Part shown: positions 28,831-40,300 of the stretch, piece by piece
Layout of the letters: each line of letters begins with the position of its first letter
How positions within the stretch are numbered: the stretch's first letter is position 1
Source: Echiichthys vipera
Taxonomy: Eukaryota; Chordata; Actinopteri; Perciformes; Trachinidae
NCBI GenBank assembly: GCA_963691815.1
Contig: OY829667.1
Location: 21,464,587-21,528,586 of the forward strand
Direction of reading: 5' to 3'
Length of the DNA: 64,000 nucleotides
Program-made: the position numbers and the translations under genes
Notes under the pieces: generated by a model
Told to the model about the DNA's origin: nothing
The model's database searches: none
What the model saw: the letters and a program-made list of their open reading frames with translations, nothing else

Positions 28831-30567
28831 GCGTATCATTTGAGCAGAGCGGATGCTGACAGTAGGTCTGTGAGAGGCACCAACTGGGCTCATCGTGTAG
28901 ATTATATGCTAACATTACAGGAGTAACTGCCATCTATTTATTCACCTTTTAACTGCATGAAGCAGTGTTTAGCCTTATTGCTAGCAGCTATTTCTGTGCT
29001 GTAGGATCAGGTCACCCTTGGGAATCTGCTTTCCCTCTCTCTTGTTTTTTTTTATAGAATTCTGCTACCCAACAGGCCGTGTTCTGTTGCTTAAATCTCT
29101 GGGCTTTTGTTGTTTTAAATCCACGTTATTAATTTATTATTTTTCTGTCTATGAATGTGCCTAGTGTCTGTGTCCATGTCATCACGTGTTTCATGTAAGA
29201 TGCACAGTGTCCCGAGAGAAGTCTCAGCAACGAATCAAATCAATTAAAAGTATAGCATTTTAGGCCTGTGCAGAACTTTTTCTAATGTCCCAGCCAAAAA
29301 GGAAATAGGTCATAGAAAATGACATTTTCATTTCTGCTGGGTCACCTAGTGACAGGTTTAGTTTGATTCTGTATACGACGTTTTCTGTATTCAACAAAAG
29401 TCAATGTGGTCGTTGAAGAAGACACTGCTGACACCTCCCTGATGAGGACAGAGGAATAGAAGAGAACTATTAAAACAATTCCTTTGGTTTGCACACTCAA
29501 AATGGACCATGCCTATCATTGGATGAAGACTAATGTGTGTTCATGTCATGTCCTGAGTGATTTTGACCTGTCTTCTCCAACAGTCTTTGGAAGTTGCATT
29601 TTAAATTGTAACATTTCAATGTTAAAATATTGTGATAACCTCTGTATGAGTTCTACTCATACCTGCACATTTACTTGTGTTTCGATGTGTTCACTTGCAC
29701 AAGAGCAAATGATTAGAGATGGGAGTTGTTCATTATGTACGTCACTGGAATGAATACGTAAGTATGATATCTTATATCTTTTACATGTATATTGAGTGGT
29801 TGCGATAATCAGGCTGTTCTAGTGTTCTTTAAAGCTCCTTAACTGTTCCTTTAAGAGTCAACCCTGCCGTACTGTATTATTTCAGCACATATCAGGTTGA
29901 AGTTGTGTTTTTTAATGAAACGTGCAAGATAAGGAAATGATACCTCAGCGATGTTTCTACCTCTAGAGCATGTGTCAATGAGAAGAACCATCGCTGTGGA
30001 TGGTCCACTTGAATCTGTTAAAGTACAGTATGTGACTGTTAGACTTACACACGACTGTATCTAACCCAGTCAGGTGCTCAGGGGTGACTGAGGAGCGACA
30101 CTCACATTATTTACACAACGAATCACTAGAGGTAGAGCATAATATCTGTTAATGCTGAAAACGTGACAACCCAACATTATGTTAATTGATTTATGGAATA
30201 GCAGTAATATGAATGATCTGAGTTTAAGTGAATAAATGATGCAGATAATTGTTAGCATTGTGGCAGCGTATTTATTTGACTGTGTAGAAGTTTACCATGA
30301 GGCTTGATGTGGCTCTGGAGTTTAGCCAACACTGGATCTGTTAGTGTTTTTCAGCCTTACTAGCAGCATTGATGCTATTTGTACCAGAGTGAATACCTTC
30401 TGGGTTAACATGAAGTTTGGTTCTGACATTCATGATCCCTGGAAGATGAATATTCTAAAGACTTCAATGATCTTATTTGGACTTTTCACATAGCACCACC
30501 AACAGGTCAAAAGTTTGACTAGTACAGACAGCATACCTCTAAAATGATAACAACAATAAAGCATTAG
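28831..30567. other. Spacer, no gene seen
   Basis: I looked for splice-flanked coding blocks on both strands and found none. Open frames of 60-90 codons occur but have no family resemblance. Confidence 0.4.
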
Positions 30568-31082
30568 CAGTGGTGGAAACTAACTAAGTACATTTACTCA
30601 ATTACTGTACTTAAGTGCAGTTTTCAGGCACTTGGGTTATTCCATTTGATGCTACTTTATACTTCTACTCTTACATACTTTTTATTTCACTACATTCATT
30701 TGATAACTTCAGTTACTAGTTATTTCACAGATTCAGATTATTAATACAAAATATTATCAACAAATGAAATAACATTTATGTTAGAGAATAAGGTACACAG
30801 CAGAATATAAAGTAAATAAAATCATCTCCACCTTTATCAGCTGCAACATTAAAGTGATATTTACATCAATCTATCAATAATTATAATCTAATGATATATT
30901 ATTCTGAAATGGGCCATTCTGCATAATAGCTACTTTTACTTTTTGTACATTTTGATGCTGGTACTTTTGTACTTTTACTAAGTAACATTTGATATGCAGG
31001 ACTTATACTTGTAACTGAGTATTTCTACAGTGTGGTATTAGTACTTCTACTTCAGTAAAGGGTCTGAGTACTTCCACCACTG
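30568..31082. mobile_element. Nonautonomous hAT-like MITE with CAGTGGTGGAA termini (515 bp)
   Basis: The left end CAGTGGTGGAA and the right end TTCCACCACTG are perfect inverted repeats. Words such as TAAGTACATTTACTC and TGAGTACTTCC continue the pairing with mismatches. The flanks AGCATTAG and AGCATCCG share five of eight bases, as an aged 8-base duplication would. Only short open frames are present. Confidence 0.78.
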
Positions 31083-31489
31083 AGCATCCGCATGTAAACT
31101 ACGGTTGTCATGGGAGCGTACCTGTGTTCCCCGGGTCCTATGTTCCCCATTTTGTATGTGACCAGATGTTCCCCGAACTGGTATTTTCTCCACAGTCAGT
31201 GCCGAAATTCACCGGCACATATGCTGATGTGGACCGTAACACTACCCCCTCACCCTGACCCTGTTAACATGCTAACATGCTAATTGTTACACTAAGCATG
31301 AAGGCAAATATGTAGGCATTTTAGGTGTTAAGAAGCCTGGGAGAATTTATGATATACAATTAAAAAGCAACTTTTGGTGGATATTTTAGAGACCATATTT
31401 ACCCACATTTAGGTTAACAAAAAAACACAATCATATTCCCAGATTTGACTCTATATTATATATGTTATATACTCTATACTATATTTTTA
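31083..31489. other. Spacer, no gene seen
   Basis: No gene or defined repeat is visible. CTAACATGCTAA-type words near 31265 are simple sequence. Confidence 0.35.
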
Positions 31490-31708
31490 AAAATTCAATT
31501 TCAATTCAATTGTATTTATAGTGTCAAATCATAACAAAAGTTATCTCAGGACACTTTACAGAGTAGGTATAGACCACACTCTATGACTTATTTATGAGTT
31601 ACATAGACCCAACAATTCCTCCATAGAGTACGGTGGCAACGAAAACCTTCCCTATAACAGGCAGGAACGACGGACAGACCCAGCTCTGTGGAGGACGGAC
31701 ATCTGTCT
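31490..31708 (-). mobile_element. 5'-truncated copy of the LINE B family (3' end only)
   Basis: The block matches 12478-12660 almost word for word, including ATCATAACAAAAGTTATCTC and TATAACAGGCAGGAACGACG, and has the same AATTGAA-type tail on the minus strand. It is cut short at its 5' side near 31708. Confidence 0.78.
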
Positions 31709-32813
31709 TGACAAAATCAGCTAAAAAAAAGGACACTTAAAAGAAGCAAAGCTTAAAAGAACACTTTAAAAATATTTCATGTTCGGAAACAAAATTCACA
31801 GAAAATGTAAACTAAATGTAAAATTGCAAATAATTAAAAACATTTTTGAGTCTATATTCTTTAAGTCTGGTCAACATGTTCCAGGGTTAAGATGCTGATA
31901 ACTTGATAACATAACAAAAAAATACAAATAAATTGTAAGAGAACTCGTGCTCCCTATCAGAGACAGTTGTGAGTGATCGTGCAGCTCAGATTTAGAGCTT
32001 CCTGTGTCTGTGTTTCTCCACCGCCCGGTCTCTTTAGGAGACTAGCTGCAGGTCCTTAGTGGATTGATTCCAGCGGGACAAGAACACAGATTATGACTGA
32101 TCTGTCTAGCCTACTATGTGTGTACATGGGCTAACCACATCCTGATCCCTGACAAATTCTCATTTTGGAAAGAAAGCATGTGAGGGTATCGCTCAAAAAG
32201 TTGATCCAAGGACGAGTATCAGATGTCCTAAAACAGCACTGCTGTTCTTCAGTGGGACTGAGCAGCAGCCTCTCAGACTTAAAGGGTTAAGTGAACTCAA
32301 GTCTGGTTAACAACGGTTTGAATAATTCAAATGTTTTCAAATGAGTTGTGTCTTGTGTGCATATGCTGTGTGTGTGCAGCTGGCCTTTTATGTCTCCACT
32401 CCTCCCCCACACTGAGGGAGGAGTCGAGACTGAGCCCCAAACAAACGGCCGTGAAACATGAGCCACTCAGAGAAGATCCTGCTCGAGTAGAGCTGCTGCT
32501 CCTCTCTCACATACAAGAGGCTGCAAATGAACTCACAAAAAAACAACAGTCCACAAAATCTGGTAGTAGGCTAATCCAATACCAAGAGTTAATGTAAGTG
32601 AGTCCAGAGTGGCCGCTGGTTCAGATTGAATGAGAAGGACAGGAGGATGAGGATGAGGATGAGGATGGTGTCAGGTGTCGTCTGTTTTCACTCTGGCAGC
32701 TGCCGCACACTGTAGTCAGACTTGTTTCATGATCCACCCACACTATTGACACGATCAATTGCGGAGCCTGCGGAAATACTATGACTGCAGTCCAAGCATC
32801 ACTAGCACACAAG
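31709..32813. other. Spacer, no gene seen
   Basis: The open frame at 32331-32597 (+) lacks a recognisable domain. A short GGATGA repeat lies at 32645-32666. No RNA gene is visible. Confidence 0.4.
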
Positions 32814-33001
32814 ATAAAAACTCTTTATTAGAATAACTTGTTCACACAAGATAATAACTTGATATTATAATAATGTGATCACACAATATAATAACTATTT
32901 TAATAACTTGTTCACACAAGATAAGAACTTATGATAATAACTTGTTCACACAAGATAATAACTCTTTATTAGAATAACTTGTCCACACAAGATAAAAACA
33001 T
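32814..33001. repeat. Irregular tandem repeat with ACAAGATAATAACTT units
   Basis: About six units carrying AATAACTTGTTCACACAAGA recur with length variation. Each unit holds the partial palindrome CTTGTTCACACAAG. Confidence 0.8.
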
Positions 33002-33329
33002 ATTCTCTTTCGGGACTTCAGGGCCTCCATAGCTCTGAAGTTTTAAATTTGGAGGCTTTGAGGGACACTGTGGTAAAGTGCCCTTTTCAGTGGTGAGGAC
33101 GTGCTGTAAGTGCCCTTTTCCTTTATGCCCCTGTTGAGGGATGTAATCAGGAAGTATACTGTTGCCATGGGGTCAGCCCCATTTATTTAGCCTATATTTA
33201 TTTACATGTATTACAAAGAGAGTGGTGCAGTCCTGCTTCCTTCAGCTCAACAGTGCATTAAGAACAAAGTACTGTTTCTCTCACGAGGTTTAGATAAGCT
33301 CATTTCTGCTTTCATGTCCACTCTGTGTG

Positions 33330-33770
33330 AGCCTGCAGAGATCTAGATCATGTCTCCAGCTTGTTCAGAATGCTGCAGCTAGACTTTAAACTAGCACTGA
33401 AGACAGACAGCACATTACCCCAGTGTTATCTGCACTGCTTATCTGTACGACTGGACTTTTAAAGCATAGAAAAGTGCTGACCTTTGAACTCTATGAGCTC
33501 GGATCTTCTGGCACTTTTGCTTGTTCCTCGGCCCAGGCTCTTAACCAAATGTGACTTTTGGTAGAGTGCCTGCACTTTGGAACAAACTGCCTGAGGAAAG
33601 TGAGGGGGTAAGGAGAATTTTACGAGTCACATTTTTTGGAACAAACTTGTACATTGTTGATTTGCTCTTAATTGTATCCTGTTTATAACTGATTTTGGAC
33701 TTAATTGTATGCAAAACAATTTGACATGGTTTTTAGAAAAGTGCTTTACAAAAAAGTTATTATTTTGGCA
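33330..33770 (+). pseudogene. CR1/L2-like LINE ORF2 C-terminal relic
   Basis: The plus strand, with stops, encodes LQLVQNAAARL, then EDRQHITPVLSALL and later FELYELGSSG and LHFGTNCL. This order is characteristic of the C-terminal end of CR1/L2-type LINE ORF2. A 3' end with GTGCTTTACAAAAAAGTTAT follows at about 33740. Confidence 0.65.
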
Positions 33771-34019
33771 AACTGGCATCTGTAAATTATGCTTACCACA
33801 TTCCCCCGGATTACAAAAGGTATATTATCTTCTTAGCAGTTCCCGTTTGCAGTGTAGACATAGATATATATTGTGGATAACTATAACTGGATTACTTTGA
33901 TAATGAATAAAACAAAACATGATTATTTTTGTTTAAAACAAAGGGAAGGGGAAACAGGAAATCTAAGTGTAAAACCAGAATTCAAGGGCTCCAATTTCTG
34001 ACTTGTAAATGCACCTTAC

Positions 34020-34440
34020 ATGGCTAACTCCCTTGTTCCCTGCTGACCCTCAAGAACACTGCGATCACCTGCAGCTGGTTTGTTAGAGGTTTCTAAAAAC
34101 AGACGGAAGAAAATCAGGGGTGCAGCTTTTGTCCTTTCAAAGCTATGGAACAAACTACCGTTCAGGGAGGACCGCTGGCTCAATATTTTTAGAAGTAAGC
34201 TTAAAACCTCTCTTCACTTTTTCATAATAGGGCTGAACTTTAATTCTATTATCTATTTTTAATTCAGTCTTTTTTTTGGATTATCAAGTGAGTCTTATTC
34301 ACGTGAAGATGTATTTTATTTTTAACTTGTTTTACTTATTTTGTAATGTCTTCTTTTGTAAAGCAGTTTGGGCTGCATTTCATGTATGAAAGGTACTATA
34401 CAAATAAAGTTTATTATAGTTATTCTGATTATTATTATTA
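34020..34440 (+). pseudogene. Second LINE ORF2 C-terminal relic with 3' tail
   Basis: The plus strand encodes AAFVLSKLWNKLPF and IFRSKLKTSLHFF, the usual last motifs of CR1/L2-like ORF2. The 3' untranslated part has AAAGGTACTATACAAATAAA and closes with ATT repeats near 34440. It lies 250 bases after the previous relic in the same orientation, so the two may be pieces of one old insertion. Confidence 0.65.
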
Positions 34441-36289
34441 CATTGAACTATACTATACTCCACACTTAACATTTAGTTTGAGGGCTTTGAAAGTTCTGGT
34501 TCTTTACATTCAAGCTGTAGATGTACAGTAAACCCTCTGGTTATATTATCTGCATTTTTAGTACAGATCTACATACACACACACACAGTGTGACGGTATC
34601 ATCAGAGACAAGTCATGTCTGAAGAGTCTTGGAAACTCACTTTGAAAGGAATCCAGGATCAGTGACAGCAGAGTACAAACAGCCTGCATACATTCATGGA
34701 ATATCAGTGTTTTGAGTTCTATTTAAAGCTCATATTCTCCAGTGTGTTAAAAAAAAGTCTGGTAATAGGATTAGTATTTGTTGTTATAGCAGTGCTAAGG
34801 GACTGCAGAGGACTATGGGCTTCGAGCTGACTGACTGGTGCAATCCACATATATAATGGGTCTGTCTACACACATAGAAACTAAAATTAAAAAATGCTGA
34901 CGCAAAGTAAGGACAGGAAAACTACCACAAAAAAAATCACATTTTAATCTGTCTTTCAGTAATGAGCTGCTTAATGCATTCAGACAGTGTAATGAACACG
35001 GAACATGGTTTTGTCAGTCTTCATAATCAGAAATGATCAGTGTATTAGGATAAAAGGGTGACACAAACATCTTTGAATCACATGTTCAGTTATTAAGGCA
35101 GTCAAGACACGCTGGCAACAGCACATTTACAATGAGGTTTGGAATGTGTGAAGAACAAAGACAGAAAGAAAAAACGTAATCAAAGAAGAAAATGTTTGTG
35201 AATATAAGGGACACTGATGAGGGGAGCAGCTGAACCATGTGCATGTGTAAAGGTAACCATTACTGCACTACAGTATTTCACCACAGCAGGTTTAGTTTGA
35301 GGATTAGCACAACAATATTCTACAGTCACATCTTACAATGTCTTCCTTTGATTTATAGATCCAGCACCACCGATAATATATTATCACTGATGTAATCCCT
35401 GACAAAATAACCTCAACATATGGTCCATGCTAAGGCTGATGTGATATAGCATGATATGAAAATCCAGTTATCATTTTACATATATATGCTAATCACTGGT
35501 TATGAGTATATATTTTCAAAAGGGAGACTTTCACACGTAAGCCTTCATCATTTCAAAAATGTTTTCAACTTTTAACTGTAATACATTGTCTTTAGGGCCA
35601 TTATAACTAATTAATTAATAATAGTTTTACGTTCACTGAGGCTGTTATTGTACCATGAAAGCATGCTATAGCTTCACTGGAGCTTTCAGTCATCACAAGA
35701 TCTTCCTCATCAGAGCCAAGATATTCACATTTCCATTTTTCCCTGAACACTGAGATATGAGATATATTTATATGAATATAGTATGGAATCTGGATTATTA
35801 CAACATGCTAGGACTTTACTGACACTTCTTCTCTTATCAGAGCTTATTTTAAAACTAAATCAGAACAGGATGAACAGAAAGGTGACCAGCTGTTAAAGCG
35901 CTCTGTGGAGTTTCACTTTATATTCAGCATAACTCACCAAAACTTCACACTCTACGTTCATGTTTACTAGCTCCTTCTCCTCTGCCTTGTTGCATATATT
36001 TGCACACACTACCACCTGTTGAAATCACTGATAATTCTGCTCTTAAGGGGTTCATACCTGTGCTGGCTACATGTAGGGGAAGTTATGCTTTTATGCAACT
36101 AGTCCCTTCATCTCCGGCTACTGTGATTGGTAGAGATAGCTGACTGAAGACAATTAGAAGCACACTGAAAAGGCTCAGCTACCTTCTCCTTTTCTAAAAA
36201 CACACATCCAACAAAAACATCTCCACTGTTCTCACAGGCATCCCCATGCATGCTTACAGTGAATCAAACCAGGTAGATCTAGCAACCGA
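34441..36289. other. Spacer, no gene seen
   Basis: No coding exon or defined repeat was recognised. The sequence is evenly AT-rich. Confidence 0.4.
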
Positions 36290-36700
36290 ATGGAATATTC
36301 CGTTTGTAGTCCAGGTAGTGTTGACCAATCACTTTTGAGCATGCTTTGGTTGCATGCAGGTAAACAGTCGGTGTGGAAAGCAAAAGAGGCGGAACACATT
36401 GGCTGTCATGCAATTGGAACCATTTTCATTAGTGGTTTGTTATTATTATTTATCACTCATATGCAGATTTCTGTTTATAGAGGCACCATCTCTCTACTTC
36501 ATTCTCTTAAATTGTAATTTTGGCGCAAAATCATCCCAAGGTCTTTTTCGGCAAATACGCTCGTCAAATAAACCATCAAGACAATCTTTTTCCGTGTAAC
36601 AACTATTGAGTGTATTTGCCGAAAAAGACCATGGGATTTTATGCCGGAATTTCACTTTAGTTGCTAATCGGACCATAAACAATGACTGCTCGGTAGAGGA
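36290..36700. repeat. Interspersed repeat copy 2 with inserted foldback element
   Basis: The outer parts match 2875-3130 (TTGACCAATCA, GAGCATGCTTTGGTTGCATG, GTTGCTAATC). Between them at 36515-36660 sits a foldback with arms ATCATCCCAAGGTCTTTTTC and GAAAAAGACCATGGGATT. The earlier copy lacks the foldback, so the foldback was inserted later. Confidence 0.6.
36515..36660. mobile_element. Foldback MITE, copy 2
   Basis: The arms CAAGGTCTTTTTCGGCAAAT and ATTTGCCGAAAAAGACCATG are inverted complements with one mismatch. The outer ends TAAATTGTAATT and GGAATTTCACTTTA agree with the termini of the copies at 28446 and 37740. It lacks the long inner segment of copy 1. Confidence 0.65.
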
Positions 36701-37246
36701 AGTCTTTGCCCAGATATCTGCTGACTACACCTGAGAGCTCATATAATAGCTGTTGCCCCCAGAGGCTAAAGTGTCGTCACACAGATAGACGACAGGTTCT
36801 GAGATTGCAGTGGGGGATATAATGAGCAGCAGTTAAATGTTAACTGATTAAAAGAAAACCCACACTGTAATAACCCAGATTAATCCTTTGCTGTGGCTCA
36901 ACTCAGAAGTGAAGTGCAACTGTCTTTGAAACTCTGACAACCGTACAGCCCTCAGAGAGCAGGTGCATCATCTAGGTGAGCTAACTCTTTAAATGAACAT
37001 CATCTCACCTTGCATTTCTTAACTAAATATACATATCTCATCGCAGCATTCACATTGTGAGAAATGTTTGCTGTAAATCAGCTCTCGGAAAATGGCTTTT
37101 TGCACTAAACATGGACAATGATTGGATTATTTTGGCCGCTATTCTTCTGACAACCGTTACATGAAGTCAGTACAATGACGCCATGTTGGACTGTAGCTTA
37201 GAATAGAAAAAAAAGACACGTCGCTATCTGTGCTGCACTTGTCATG

Positions 37247-37363
37247 TTAGTTTTCGGACATCTTGCGGATCATGTAGTTGAGGATGCCTCCGTGATGGAA
37301 ATATGCCAGCTCCACGTCGGTGTCGAATCTCATTCGCACTTGGAATGATTTACCCGTGTCGAG
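37247..37363 (-). CDS. aco1: aco1 exon 21 (last coding exon)
   Basis: The acceptor CTCGCAG is followed by codons for LDTGKSFQVRMRFDTDVELA and the end GILNYMIRKMSEN, then TAA. This is the C-terminal edge of domain 4. The 3' untranslated region continues below 37247. Confidence 0.96.
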   Translation of the reverse strand, partial: LDTGKSFQVRMRFDTDVELAYFHHGGILNYMIRKMSEN

Positions 37364-40300
37364 CTGCGAGGTTAGAGACAGGCAACATCAAGTATCACAT
37401 TACCTCAACAGTGCAATCATGTCCCTGTTCTACAACAAAGAGTTTAACAAACCTTCACATCGACTGTCATCCTGGGTGTGAGCTGCTGGGGGATGATGAC
37501 GGAGTAGCGTTCGTGGCCAGTCAGCCCCAGGCTGTCAGCAGTGTCTCCTGCTAGATACTCCAGAGGAATCACTCCCATCCCAACCAGGTTACTACGGTGG
37601 ATCCGCTCGTAGCTCTCTGCCAAAACTGCCTTAATACCCTAAAAAAAAAGTTCAACAGCAAGACATTCATTGCTGACCCACTAAAACACTTATTCCACCG
37701 ATTTCTTCAGCTAACAACTCATCACATGAACAAAGATCCATACCTAAAGTGTAATTCTGCCCTAAAATCATCCCATGGTCATTTTCAGCACTTACATACA
37801 TCAAATAACTCATCGAGACAGTTTTTATGTGTATAAACTATTAACGGAGAAATCCCGGAGAGTCACTAACAGTCGCTAACAGTGATTAGCTCGGGGCAGT
37901 ACGGTGAAGGCATTGAAATGTCTTTTTTAACCACTAATCATACATGAAAAAAACCTCCATACCTCCATGTCTCCATGGCTTATTTGATGATGATTTGATG
38001 ATTATTGTCATGTGATAAGGACTCCAGTTTCATTTACTTGACTTGCACTTTGTCCCTAACCTGACTCTGGCCAGATGACTTTCGTTCCACCTTGCTTTCG
38101 CCTTGACTCAGCCTAGCTCCACTCAACCATCTGGTATTGATCCATTGCAGAGGGATTTCAGGGTCCACAAAAAATGGTCCGGCCAATCAGGACCACCAGG
38201 TGGGATTTTATTGATGTGACGTAGCAGAGAAACGACTGTAGCGGCTCACATGGAGGAAACAGACGTCAACATGGATGCTGCTGTTTCATTCGTGTTGTCC
38301 AATCTAGAGAATCTTTCTTCTTTAAAAGAACACCAGTGAACGGCTCTGAAGGCTTTTGTTGGTGGAAACCATGCCGGCTGTTCTGTTTGGCCTTACCCTA
38401 AGGTAAGGCCACTAGAATGCTGTATTATTAGATCCCATTTTTGTCAGTACTTCCTGCAGTATGTAACCATTTCAGATGATATAAATAATCAAATTAATGT
38501 TACCTGTATTGGGTAAGTGGTTTTTAAATGGATGTATGGATTAACCAATAAAAACTATTCACTTATTGGCAATTTGACAGGAGTTACGAGTTGATGGGCT
38601 TCCTGCAGACAGCAGGGCTTACTCCAGGTCAGATAGTGCTGAGTGAAAGAGCTTCCTGCAGCATACTCCTCTATATGTAAAGTGTCTTTAGGTAACTTTT
38701 GTTATGATTTTACACTATAAATAGAATTGAATTAAATTCCACCATCACAACAATCCCATTTTTCCTGTAGAGGTCTGTAAAGCTTCCTGAGAGCCTGCAT
38801 CACATACAGAAACAACTTCAAACCAAAAAAAATATTCAAGACTAGGGAATTAAACTAAAGACTTTTTAATAACAATTTTAGCAGAAAGCCTCCCCACTAT
38901 TTCTCAGTATTCATCTTACCTCCTTGGTAACGGGATTTCTAACATGGAGAGCAAACTGCATCCAGTGAGATGCATTTTAAAACTCTGGGAAAAGCAGAAA
39001 GTGACCTTATGTTTATAGTTGGATTTTTTCTTTGTCATAATAAGAGAGGTCTAGTTTAAATAATTTATAGAATATGAACTAGGGTTGTAAATGAAAACTT
39101 TTATCATACTTCTGAGATCACTTTTGTTATTTGACACTATAAATAAAGCTGAATTGAATTATATTGATTCTTTTGACGAAACGATACAATATTTGTTGAT
39201 AGGACAGTCTGCCACAATATCGTTTCAGTTTGGTTCAATTCAATTCAGGGGACGGCCATCAATATTTAAATATTTGCAAAAGCACAAATTATATTTTCAC
39301 TTTGCATCGATGACATTATATCATTGCCCATTCAGTCAATATATCGATCCAGATCAATGTATACACCTTGAATATGAATATATATTTTCTTTTACTGGTT
39401 ACAAAGAAGTGCTGCTCACCAGTAGAAAGGGGCCCTTTGCTGCCCAGTCTCTGGAGCTGCCCGAGCCGTACTCCTTCCCTGCTAGAACCAGCAGAGGTAC
39501 TCCGGACTGCTGGTATCTCTCTGCAGCATCAAACACATCCAGCTGGACAAACAGGGACAAATATGCAAACGTTAGTCCATATCTACATGATTTGAGGCGA
39601 CACATGTCTTTGTTTCAAGTTTAAACGCATACAGAGTTTATTTTTCCCGCTTAGAGATTCACTTATATACAAAAATGGCTTCTGTGTGCGTGATCATTTT
39701 TACAAAGTTATGGCTGACCGTTTCTCCAGTTGGCAGGTGAATGGTTAGTGGCGCCTGCTTGTTGAGGAACTTGTTGAAGAGGCGGATGTTGGCAAACGTC
39801 CCTCTGGCCATGACGGCGTCGTTACCTCGCCGTGAGCCATACGAGTTGTAGTCACGAGGACTCAAGCTATCAAAACACAAAGTGTGATGGACACATAACT
39901 GTGATGTCAGGCAGGAGATAAAGGACAATTACAAACTACAAAGCACCATTTCCTGTCTTGTGGATTAGAATTAAAGTCATGATCCATAAGAATTGACATC
40001 CTTGTTTCTAGCGGCCTCTTTGGTAGTAAGATGTGGTAGTAAGACCATGTGTGTTGACTTTTTTCTCTCTTTTGTAAACTTTATTGATACACATTCAACA
40101 TTCATCTACTTCCAGTCCGTCCCCTATATGTTGCCCTATTAAATCCAACACATACACATGTTCATGTTACACTTCTGCCTTTACTACAAGCCTAACTCAG
40201 AAGTTGCAAATACACGATTTCAGATTACAAGTGAACGCAGCATAACTGTTAGTGACGATCTGGGCCGGCAGACCAACCTCTGTCAGCAGCGTCACTAACA

